64,000 nucleotides of DNA from Saururus chinensis. Taxonomy: Eukaryota > Streptophyta > Magnoliopsida > Piperales > Saururaceae. The stretch lies in the NCBI GenBank assembly GCA_035235625.1, contig CP141150.1, positions 9,052,001 through 9,116,000 of the forward strand. The letters run 5' to 3'. Positions 1 to 10,505 of this stretch are shown piece after piece. The translations under genes and the position numbers were made by a program. Every line of letters starts with the position of its first letter. Position 1 is the first letter of the stretch. The notes beneath the pieces are model-generated. The model saw only the letters and a list, made by a program, of their open reading frames with translations, made no database searches and had not been told where the DNA came from.

Positions 1-2073
1 GGTACATGCTCATCCGTTACCAGTGCTTAGTGATAGCATGTTAGTAAATTATTATACACAAATAATTTGACAAGAAATATTCTATATAATATGTTTTAAA
101 TCACCACATTACATGTATTTTTTAAAATAAAATCCCCACATATATGACGGCACGCAGTTTATGCATAAATTCTAATTTAAGAAAACACTGAACTGGGGGA
201 AAATTATCTACCAATTCTAAGCGATCAGTTTCTCCAGTCCTGATGCCTTTGTCCTCGTCTTTCTTTTGCTTAAATTAAGGTGTGTTGAAACATATACAAG
301 ATGCAGCACTATTTTCGTTAAACCTATTATCAGACATAAAAATGGATTATAACGCACCATTTCATAAGTGTATTAACGTGTTATCTGACATAATCAGATT
401 AATTCATGAAATTGTCTCAGAAGCCATTGATATATTTGTTACCAACTATATTTATGCCCATTGTTTGCGCGGAAAATATGATAAAATATCAGGTTTTATA
501 GATAAAGGAGTGCACTTGCAATGAGATGATGAGAACGGATGAAGTACAACTAGGAAAGCAAAACATGCTGATATTGTTCTCATGTCCAACCAATATCCGC
601 TTGTCGGTCGATCTTTCCAATCATGCACCTGGGGTTAGCCCAGAAAACAATCCGGCTCAGCATGAGCTTGGCCAGATGGAAAAGATCTGAATTTCGCTTG
701 CGAACTCTGCCTGATTTAACTTCCAGGAACTATGTTTTTGTCTCAAAAATGCAGGAGCTGTGTTCGTTTTTCAGATGAAAAACCCCTTCAAACCTGGCGA
801 ACAGTTTGCCGAGTGATTGTAGGTGACGAGTTAGATGGAGTTCTACGGTGATCCAAGAGATTTGCAAGCTAGGGTCATGTTGCTATTCCAAAAACCCAGT
901 GAGGTCGAAAGGGAGGTCAGCAAGGAAGATGGAGCAAAATGACAAGAGGAGGGAAAAAAGCAGATCAGGCAGGGTGATGGGCCCATCCTACTCTACGACA
1001 TACTAAAAAAATTTGAAAAATGTTTTCATAACCGTGTACTATGGACCTGGAGGGGGAAAGTTTGGGAACCCTTGGATTTGGTTATCAAGTTCATCTTTTA
1101 CCACTTTTTTTATGATGTAGCCGATAGGGAAGAGTTTACGCATGGAAACTGTTGTTCCTCTGCGAGATCAACAACACATATGCTAATGCACATTAGTATA
1201 AAATATCAACGGCTCTAATACATACCTTACGTTAGGCTCTATCATTGTTAGAGGAGAATATGAAAAACACTTATCTCCCATTCTTGGTCACCGAGCTTTA
1301 CTCGTAAAAAATTAGACAAGTCCAAAAAATTTCAAGCCGTATCCCAGATTTTTGAATGCTAGACAGGGTCAGGCACTAAGATTTGGCCATCCAAATTCCA
1401 ATATAATCGATCTGAAAAGTGGTATATCAACCTCTCCAAGCCAATTTCCAACTCAATGAAATTGTATTAACCTCAAGAGGTTATTATTTCAGATGGTTGC
1501 ATTAGTTTGGATGAAGAAAATGAGATCCAACGATGCAAACCTAAGCATTGAAATTAACATATAGCAAGAGTATATCCAGTCCATTTAATCAATGAAGATT
1601 ATAAATCTAAAATCGTCTGTTAAAATGAGAAAGATACCCCGTAACACAGATTAATAAAAAATGCATCTATAACTATGTACAGAGGTGCATGTGCCAGAAT
1701 CTTCATTACTGTGAAATGAGAAAAGTCTAAATAGATAAGATGACGCAATGAATCCAGCTATGAACATTCAGAAGCAGGAGAAAATTTGAACATCATTTTA
1801 TTACTGTCATTTTTTTTCAGATCCAGTGTCCCTCATTTCTCTTAGATAATACTCACTTCAAAATTCTGAAGTTCAAACCGAATATGGACAAAAAAATAAC
1901 AAATAAAAAATACAAAATGTATACACTATCTGAAGGGAAAATTTTCTCCAAAGCAAACTTTGGAAATGGCAGGAATTAGAACACGCCGCAAAATAATTCA
2001 GTGAAAGGCACCGCAAAATTGCATTCCAGATGAAAATTGTTTAGGAAGAACAATTGTGGACATCAATACGTTT
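1..2073. other. Intergenic and 3' flank of the ABC1 kinase gene; no gene recognised
   Basis: No convincing coding exon, RNA gene or transposon end was found. The part nearest 2073 should contain the 3' UTR of the minus-strand kinase gene: an AATAAA signal on the minus strand lies at 1797-1802, about 270 bases past the stop codon. A 46-codon open stretch on the minus strand (about 590-727) has slightly higher GC than its surroundings, but matches nothing I recognise. Confidence 0.5.
1797..1802 (-). terminator. Candidate polyadenylation signal (AATAAA) of the ABC1 kinase gene
   Basis: The plus strand reads TTTATT, which is AATAAA on the minus strand, about 270 bases after the stop codon. Position and orientation suit a plant 3' UTR. 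Such hexamers are frequent in AT-rich DNA, so this is an inference. Confidence 0.3.
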
Positions 2074-5000
2074 TTATGGAGCCATAAGCCCTTCAATTGT
2101 ATAAACCAAGGACTCTGCCCAATCAACTTTAAACAGTAAGGCCTGAAGAGTCCGCATCACATCATAATTTGGATCAAGCTTCCGTTGCCAACCCTGTAAA
2201 CAACGTAAAATGTCACTTTGCATTGTAAAATTCGAAACAGGATCGCCAACATAGACAAGACAAAATTGACAATCATTAATCACACATCTAGGATGAGTCC
2301 ATTCGTTTTTTCTTCCCCCCCTCTCTTTACACCATATAAATGCACTTTTTCTGCATATGTGCTCGTGAATTCAACAACTAACAAAGCTATGGCTGCACTT
2401 TTCCACAAATCCACTATTGGCTATTGTACTTTTATTGGGTGATTCTCTGTGTGTCTTGGAAGAGTAATAAGCAGAATTGTCTTGCCCGTTCTACTGCTGA
2501 GGCTTTATACCGAGCTATGGGTGCTATTACCGCCGAGATTGTATGCCTTAGGTAGCCCCTTGCAGATATGAGTGTTCCTTTTACTAGTCCTACTCCTATG
2601 TATCGTGAAAGTAAGAGTGTCATACAAATTGCCCACAACTCTATGTTTCATAAGCGACAAAGCATATTGAGATTGCCTAGTAATTTGCACGCTACAACCT
2701 TCCTGCTGGGACACTGACACTTCCTTGTGTCGAGTCCTCCATCCATTTGGCTAACTTCTTTACAAAGCCTCATACCGTATCCCACTTTTAGTTTTTGTTA
2801 TGCAAACTCTCAATGTTGACTACATGTAGAGTTTGAGAGGGGTGTTAAGAGGAGTATTTGCTTTCTTGTGTTAGTTTGTTTAAGTCCTTAATATTAGGCT
2901 TTATATTATAGAGAGTAGTTTAGTCTTTATTGTTTCTTTCTTCTTTTCTATCGGTTAGCCCTTCCTTAAGTGATGGGTAATTCAACCTTTTGTATTAATC
3001 AGGAGCTCGACCTCTATTAGAGGACTCAACTCCCGCTTTGTAACATATGGCTTCCAGTTCTAATAAAATAGAAGGCTTATTCTTCCTTCTCCAAACCCTA
3101 GCTTGAAGGATTCTCTCACAGTTAACCAATCCCTTATTCTACATAGGGATTAAGGAATAACTCTGGTAAATTTCCAAACTATTGTGGAACTCATCAGTAA
3201 ATAGATTCTTGATAACCATAAGAAAGTGCCACGAGTCATTAAAGAATCAAATCTTGAGCAAAAGAGCATCATTGTCTAGAGCAGGTATGGACCCTAAATC
3301 CAATAATTAGTTCCCAGACAAAGTAAACCCTATTCCAAATGAAGATATATTGAACTTCCAAGAAAAAAGACAACGGCAAACAGGTGCACAGGCAAATTAC
3401 TATCAAAGTTTAGAGCTAAAATATAGAATTACCTCAAGTACCAATGTAGTCACCATCACTGCACAAACATTCCCATCGATGTTAACTTTATACCGCCGGA
3501 CTTGCTCAAGCAATTGATGCATACACTCAGCAGGATGTACAAGATCACCTTCTGGGGTGCCCCAAAAGGAAAATGATTTCTCCATTTCCTATTGCATAGG
3601 TTTCAATATGTTAATAATATGTATATTGAAGAGCACTAGCAATGACACTAACATACAAATCCAAGTGAATATCCTAAAAATTCCAAAATACATTACAGAA
3701 CAGAGCAAGTTCACACACAAATAGCTTAGTGGTGCCTTTTCATAGGTCCAACAATTTATAACCACAAAATCTCTAGAATTACCTCAATAAAAGCATCTGG
3801 ATTTGGGCAGTTCTGTTGCTTGGATAATCTCAAAGTGCACTTGGCAGCTGTCCTGCCATCTCTTAGAGCAACGGCCTTGAAAAATTCTAGTAAGTTCAAC
3901 CGATCACTTTTAGAAAGCTCAGCCGTCATTCCAACATCAAGGAAAACAACATGAGGCCTGGATTTGAAGAGTTTCTTTCCAGAACGCTTTGTCTGAGGTA
4001 CTCGAACAAGGATGTTCCCAGGATGCATGTCAGCATGGATAAAGTTATCTACCTGCAAAAATATAAAAGAATTTATTATATTCCGCATATATATGAGTTT
4101 TTCCTTGTACATTCTAAAATATCTTCTATGAAGTTTGGAAACAGAATTAGTTGCAAACATATTGAGTACTAAAATTTGTGTTTGTAACCAACGACCAACA
4201 AACAAGCAACAATTGCTTTGTTCTCAGCTATAAAGGTAACATTATCCTCAAGAAAGGCTCTTTAACTGAAAGTATTAGACAATTTACTTAAAGCAGCTGT
4301 CCTTGGACTTAATTGTATTTTCCACTGCACAAGTCAAAGGACATTGTTGAAAGATAGCCAAAACTCAAATAACCTTTATACAGCCATTTCTCAAATCATC
4401 AAAAGATTAATCAATGCCTGCTTACATAATACGTTATTTCTTTTGAAAAAATCTCACATCAATGTTTGCTACCATTAAATTCCAATAACTTAAGCTGAGG
4501 AATAGACCAAGAGTGCATACACAGATACCACACAAGTAGCCTCTACATGGGCTCAAAATCTTAAGCTGAATGGGACAGGACTACCAATGCATCAACTCCA
4601 GCATATGTATCTCTTGCAAGGAAGGAACACAAACATAAGGGCATATAATGAAGAACATAGCCTCCCCCGGGTATTGTAACCATAACCTTTAGAAATTACC
4701 CGCTCTCATATGAAGTTAGATAACAACAGGATTACAAATGCTGAAGCTGATGGGCAATGGACGAACAATGCATATTGACAATCATCAGGACACCAAAGCA
4801 AAAGGAGTACCAACAAGATATAAAATATCATGAGATCAGATGTAGTAAGAGTAACACTAACAAATTTTATTAGAACATCAGTGAAAAATATATTTCCAGG
4901 CTTACCAGAAGCATTTTAAGAAGTGCATGGGTCCCAATGTGAGCAAGCGCACTTTTGATCCTAGCATTTCCTTCAAGCTCATCCACATAATGTGCAACAC

Positions 5001-8000
5001 TTTCTCCATGCTCATAAGTCTCTACCAAAACTGCAGGATGCACAAGAGGGTATAGAGGTTTTGGGAATGATACATCTTTCCATCTTCGAAAATTATAAAT
5101 GAATCGACTCAAATGTGCTGCTTCCCTTGAAAGATCCACTTGTGACATCATAAAAACTGCAAACTGTTGCACACTTTCATCAAGTCTCAACCACCTCAAG
5201 GTGGGCAGGATGTTTGAAATCCTGGCAACCACATTAATTATGGCAAAGTCCCTCCGAATAGATTCGCTGACACCTGGATGTCTAACTTTGACAGCAACTG
5301 TAATTGGTTTAACTTTTTGGCCAGGGTACCTAAATCTCAATGAAGCCCGATGAATCTGGGCGACACTTCCAGAAGCTACAGGCTCCTCCTCAAAATCATC
5401 AAAGATATCTGAAAGCTTCCGCCCAAATGCTTTTTCAATAGTTTTCTTACTGTAAGAAAAGCTATGAGCAGGGGCTTTTGTATGGAGTCTAGTGAGCTCA
5501 GTGCACAGATCTCTAGGAAAAAGATCCGGGCGTGTTGCAGCCCATTGACCCCATTTAATGAATGCAGGACCAGCTTTCTCAAGCGTGAGACGAACAACAT
5601 AAAGCCATGTTTTCCTGAACCCAGGACCACAAGAATCCGCAAATGGAGCCATAAGTATAGCTGGTGAGAACAAAATAGCCAAATAAACAGCCCTTAACAA
5701 AAGAATAAAACCTTCTATCGCCCAAAAAAAGAAAGAAGTTACAAATATGTGTCCATCTTGAGCTCGCATGTAGAGAGTATCTTTTACTGGAAAGAACTCT
5801 GAATCTGCCCAAGCCCTCTTAGTCCATGCCATTTCTCCTAAGATCAATGCAAAAATGCTAGGAAGTAAGTGTGATCTTGTGCAAGCCAAACTTACAGCAC
5901 CAGCCATCTTACTTACTGTAAAGAAAGCTGGACGTCTGTCACAGCACATACGGGAGAGCTTTTTCCAAGCAAGTTGAGCATGCAGGGTCATCGAACTACC
6001 CACAAAGGGATCTCTCGTATATCTGGCCTTAAATAGACTCTCCTTTGTTTTATAAGCAGCATATGTGAAACATCCTCTGCTAGGAATTTTGCACTGTGAA
6101 TATAATCCGCATAGGGAGGTAGGATGTCTGACTGTAGTAAATGTCTCATGGTTTCCAGCAACTGGATTCGTGGATTTCAGGTTTAATGAAGATAACTTAC
6201 CAAATCTCCTAGCAATGCTAAATGCCAATAATCTACAGGAAAACAATTGTTGTCAATTTCTTACCTCAATCCAGTAAATGTTTCATATCAGCATCTATCC
6301 AAACCTAGATAATCATATTTAAATGTAGAGCCAAATGGTTGAATCACACAAAATAAAGTAAGTATAAGTCCTTCAAACAGAAACAACCTTGCCAATACAA
6401 TAAAATTGACCTCTTGCCATATATTTTTCCTGAATAAAAACTGTGTAGCAGTTTACATCAGCTTCACTTAAAAAATGCACATCTGAAACCCTTAGTCAAA
6501 AGCTTAAACTCAAAGAGATCTCCATATCACATATACCGGTTTGACACTAACATAACCACACAAAGTAAATAAGAAAACTCGTTTGACAGCTTGACACTCT
6601 TATTCTTCTTTTCAATTGCATTTACTTGCAGAATATGAGAGTAGAACACACATAAATGCCTTAACAAATCACATCTTCAAAATATTATTTATTACTCAAT
6701 TCTCTTAAACATCCCTGACGCCTAGATACTTGACTTAAATTTTGTGGCAGCTTGCAACTTATCTGCAGAGTAATACGACTTATCACATTTTAATTAGGGC
6801 TAAGGCCAAGAAACCTCCCTCCCTCTCTTATCTGTAGAGTAATACGACTTATCACATTTTAATTAGGGCTAAGGCCAAGAACCCTCCCTCCCTCCCCTGC
6901 TCTCTCTCTCTCTCTCCAAATAACTCTTTGTTGATCAGGTTTATCTCTTGGAGCAATATGATATAACAGATGTCAAACAAACAAGTTCAGCTCCTATCCC
7001 CTATTGTAATATATCATCAGGTGCATAAGCTCGACTAATATGAACAGGTTTGGTCTCTCCAAGTTATACTGAAGTTATATCTGGTATATAACTCTTTCTA
7101 GATCAGGTTTGTCTCTTGGAATAATATGATATAACAGATGTCAAACAAACAAGTTCAGTTCCTATCCCCTATTGTAATATATCATCAGGAGCATAGGCTC
7201 CAATAAAATGAACAGGTATGGTCACTCGGAGTTATAAGATAGTACTGAAGTTATATCTGGTGTGAGAAGGTTGTATTACCATCTCCATCATAGCATATAT
7301 TAGGTTACATAGGCTCAAATAAAACAATAAAATATGCAAACAAGAGGGGAAAAGGATAGTTTCCTACTTATCCCTTCGTCCATACATCAGCAAGATGACT
7401 GACAATCTAATTGGGACACAGTCATGAAACTCCCATGATCCATCGGTCATGTCTGTGAATATCCTGATCCAATAGGCATCATCTTCCTTTATTTCTCTCA
7501 GTTGGGGAACAATCATTCAAAGATGCCTAAAGTGGTCATGTCTGGGGATCTTCTGAATTACAACTTCATGCTTAGTAATTAATTTTCCAATTGAAGTTGC
7601 AATCATTTCAATAATATCTTATTAATTGAGTGAGACTAACATTCTAGGAAGCTTTCTCCCACAACTCTCACCTCACACTCAACATTCTATACTCCTCTCT
7701 CTACAAATGACGCTACAAACTATTAATATACACCATAAGACTTCCTACAAAAGCAAGCGGACTGCTCATCCATGACACAACTTAACAGAAGGAGCAAGCG
7801 GACTGCTCATCCATGACACAACTTAACAGAAGGCCCCTAAGTTATACTTTACACGACCAGAAACTCACTAAAATGGCATCAAGAAAGAAAAACGGCATAC
7901 TTTTTAACACGTGTTGGCAAGGACTGCCATTTAATGCACTAACACACGTCTATGGTCCACCGCCTCAATTCTGGTGGAAGATAGATTGGAAAGGCCCCTT

Positions 8001-8556
8001 AAATATTTATAAAACATTCACAAACAAATTCATTACCTTGCTGAGCATAACGCACAGCATTATTCCGTCTTTCGAATGGCTTCATAAGTGTATAATTGAA
8101 CAAAATGTATATTTATATCATTCACAAGATGCCCAACGCGTTCTGCTACTAACTGTTTAACGCTCATTCAAAGAAGGCAGCAATCAGATTGACTTCATGT
8201 AACTCTCTAACAACTACTTTGTGGTTTGTTCTGAACATGTTAACACAATATCTACCTCACAGCTCAATATTCCCCATTACAGCCACTAGCTAAGCTCCTC
8301 AATCACATAACACGCACGAATTTAAGTAATTCAGCTAATCCAAAATAAGTTAAGAATGCAAATCAATTTCGGCGCTTAAACCCCCACAACCCACAACAAG
8401 CAACCCTGAAACATCAATTTCCACAACCCTGCGATATCAAAATCCACAAACCCATCCTTTTCCAACCCAAAAGGCTATTAAGATCACACTACCAAGATAG
8501 CATGTAAGCAAGTAATTGATTAGAGACAGAGAGGAAGAGAGACGGAACCTTGACAT
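2074..8556 (-). CDS. ABC1/aarF (ADCK/UbiB-like) atypical protein kinase, organelle-targeted; five coding exons
   Basis: Exons on the minus strand: 8549-8556, 4906-6232, 3783-4052, 3433-3588 and 2074-2193, all with GT...AG junctions and a joined frame of 626 codons plus stop. The start is ATG TCA AG followed by a donor (GTTCCG). The acceptor after TTTCCTGTAG restores an Arg codon, giving the N-terminus MSRLLAFSIARRFGK, which is Arg-rich without acids, as in mitochondrial or plastid presequences. A hydrophobic stretch lies near residues 168-200. ABC1 hallmarks in order: KxGQ-type motif KWGQ (229-232), Ala-rich loop ASGSVAQIH (289-297), ATP-site Lys in VAVKV (Lys318), QVDLSREA (367-374), catalytic HADMHPGN (451-458) and DVG metal-binding triplet (484-486). 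The C-terminus GLMAP with a stop is intact. Family members (Coq8, ADCK, plant ABC1Ks) act in quinone or lipid metabolism in mitochondria and plastids. The exact paralogue is not assigned. An in-frame stop lies just upstream of the acceptor of exon 2, so that exon cannot supply its own upstream start. Confidence 0.9.
2194..3432 (-). other. Last intron of the ABC1 kinase gene, enlarged by a transposon fragment
   Basis: The intron is bounded by a donor (GAG then GTAATT) and an acceptor (TTTACAG). Roughly half of it, about 2440-3120, is a plus-strand Ty1/copia remnant. The neighbouring introns (3589-3782, 4053-4905) hold no recognised element. Confidence 0.75.
2440..3120 (+). mobile_element. Ty1/copia retrotransposon 3' remnant (RNase H end plus 3' LTR)
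   Basis: On the plus strand, translation with frame breaks from about 2443 to 2775 shows the end of a copia polyprotein: WKSNKQNCLARSTAEA, an RNase H motif resembling the usual STAEAEY box, followed by YRESKSVIQIAHNSMFHKR and a C-terminal TSLQSLI-like end. A purine-rich tract at about 2835-2842 precedes TG at 2843, the likely start of a 3' LTR. The LTR ends near 3120, giving about 278 bp. The rest of the element is missing. It lies inside a kinase-gene intron, antisense to the gene. Confidence 0.7.
6761..6898. repeat. Tandem duplication, 69-bp unit x2
   Basis: The units start at 6761 and 6830 with only a few mismatches. Each contains GAGTAATACGACTTATCAC and a GGGCTAAGGCCAAG block followed by CCCTCC runs. 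The pair lies in the first intron of the ABC1 kinase gene. Confidence 0.9.
6921..7262. repeat. Tandem duplication, about 168-bp unit x2
   Basis: Copies start at about 6921 and 7089. Both contain GATCAGGTTT, ATATGATATAACAGATGTC, CCTATCCCCTATTG and end in GAAGTTATATCTGGT. The second copy is longer by a few bases. It lies in the same intron as the 69-bp duplication. Confidence 0.88.
7752..7833. repeat. Tandem duplication, 41-bp unit x2
   Basis: The sequence AGCAAGCGGACTGCTCATCC and its following bases through AACAGAAGG occur at 7752 and again at 7793, essentially identical. It is the youngest-looking of the three intron duplications. Confidence 0.92.
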
Positions 8557-8900
8557 GGCGCTTCATCCACCGCCGCTCCTCATCCTCCGACTTCTCCGGA
8601 TCAGATAAGTAAAGCGAAAAAAATGGGGGGAAATCGGAACATCTGAGCTGATCGGCCGGAGAGACGTACCATGGATTGAGAGAGGAAGAGAGAGCGCGTC
8701 GCCGGAGTTGGTGGCCGGGCGGGGGAGGAGACGGGGGAAATGGCGGAAGGGTCGCAGCAGCCGCCGCCTCTACTGAATGGGAGGGAGGAGGGAGGGAAGC
8801 GCGGTTGAAGCGGCTCCAAGGAGGGAGGGCGGTCATGTGGCGGGGGAGAATTTTCAGCTACAAATGCAGTGCAAAATTAGTAACTTGCGGTGCCTTGTCT
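8557..8900 (-). promoter_or_regulatory. 5' UTR and core promoter region of the ABC1 kinase gene
   Basis: A GC-rich, CT-rich (minus strand) island directly upstream of the kinase start codon, in contrast to AT-rich flanks. The minus strand carries several ATG triplets before the proposed start, including one followed by GTACGT that could be a splice donor and one opening a very short reading frame ending in TGA. They could act as upstream ORFs or be removed by a UTR intron. No TATA box was evident. Confidence 0.5.
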
Positions 8901-9231
8901 GGACCGTCCGATAATGATCGGACAGTCATAAACCGAAATGGCCAAAACAGCGCTTTCCCAACGGCCTTTTCCCATCCCAAATCCAAGGGGACCCGCTGCG
9001 CTAACACTAGGCATAAGCTTACCAAAATTAGGAAAATTCAACCGGACCTGCTTAATTTGGATCCGACCCGACCTAATTAAAATAAGAATAAAATATTACT
9101 AAAAAGCCTTCTATAGGGGTGAGAAAATTCAACCCTACCTGCTTTACCCACACTCATGTGACCCAATTAAAAATAGGGTCACGGTTAAGGTTTTAAAATT
9201 TTACCATTTTAAAGTAAGGTTGGATCACATT
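8901..9231. other. AT-rich intergenic spacer; no gene
   Basis: The segment holds AACCC/GACCC-type short motifs (for example CCGACCCGACC near 9064) similar to those in the hAT-like MITEs elsewhere in the window. It is probably part of a decayed element into which LTR element A inserted. No ends could be fixed. Confidence 0.4.
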
Positions 9232-10505
9232 TGTCATGATTTGAATTTTTAAATTTTTTTTAAAAAAAGGATATATAATAAATTACGAGATTTTTTTTAT
9301 TTTTAAATTTAAAATAAATTATTTAATTAACTATACAAGTTATGATAATTGAGGTTCGCAAATATGAATATCCAAATATATAATATTATTATATGTATCA
9401 AAATTCGATAAATAGTAGATTAACACTCTAAACAAGTCTATTATTTATCCGAAAATAAATAACTAAGTAAAGTATGCTCTCATGTCAATAATTATAATTA
9501 CTTATAAAATTATAGAAGTAAAAAATTATATCCCACTAGTGCAATGTCATCCTAAACTGCTTATTGACGGTCTAATCCCACTGCGTCTTCATCTAAAGAA
9601 TTTGCAACCAAACAAGACAAACAACAACGACACATCTCCTCTACTTGGAGGAATGTTTCTAAAAGTACAAAAATATTATTTAATATTTTTCGGATCTGGC
9701 CAATATCACTTGATGTTAATTGCCTACGTACTCATCAAACAACATCTCCAATGTTATTTCAACAAGATCGGATTCAGACGTAGATCTACCTAGAAACTAC
9801 AATATCTTAAGAAATATAGCATCACACACGTACTTAAGTATTTTCAACTAACCTACATTTTATGCAAGTCCTTTAATCATTCAACTTTTATTAATTAAAT
9901 AAACAATATCAAACAATATTATTAATGATCTATCAAACCATTATTCAATAATTAATATCCTCATCTAATCCCAAAAATAGACTCATCAAATGTTAACTTA
10001 AGTAACAAATGATACAATTACTATGAACATTCATCGAAAAGGAACTATCTATAGCATAGTCCTGGAATCCACCAGGAAGTACCATAAACCAACCTAGTTT
10101 ATAAGGACCTGACCAAAGTGGAAGAGCATGACTCACAACTGCACCTTAACAGAAATGACAAGAAAAGCTAACCAAGCAGGATTTAGTTTATCCAAATGCG
10201 TGTACACTAAATGATTATAAATAAATCCGTGATGAGCCCAGCTCACACAAAGCTACCTCCAATGGGGAGGTGCAACTTTATGGTCAAATCAACAGTTCTT
10301 TGCTAAGACTCAGAAAAACTATTCTAAAACCTAACTTGCTCATCAACAAGCAAGAATTATGAATGACTATCCCAAACCTTATCAGTCTCATATAGACTAG
10401 GGTTAAAACTCAAAACTATCATCGGTTCATTAAATAAGGCAAATCATCAGGTTAAAAGCCTTTATTACTCTATGAACTAGTCCTAGACCCCTCTGAGGAT
10501 ACTTT

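Larger units (their letters stand above)
6233..8548 (-). other. First intron of the ABC1 kinase gene (2.3 kb), carrying tandem duplications
   Basis: This intron separates the 8-nt coding part of exon 1 from exon 2. Besides three tandem duplications (69 bp, about 168 bp and 41 bp units, listed separately) and a short CT run near 6900, no coding sequence is apparent. The open frame at 7813-8160 has no recognisable protein and lies within one duplicated block. Confidence 0.75.

Noticed and set aside
590-727. 46-codon minus-strand stretch (FLEVKSGRVRKRNSDLFHLA and on) with an acceptor-like TAG before it
   Set aside because: Looks mildly protein-like but has no partner exons and no family I recognise; open stretches of this size occur by chance.
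5099-5812. Frames on both strands across the kinase exon
   Set aside because: Shadows of the kinase frame, whose motifs and splice sites are consistent.
8489-9080. 115-codon (minus) and 134-codon (plus) frames at the kinase promoter
   Set aside because: GC-rich leader sequence with low-complexity Pro/Arg translation; only the 8-nt start region at 8549-8556 is supported.
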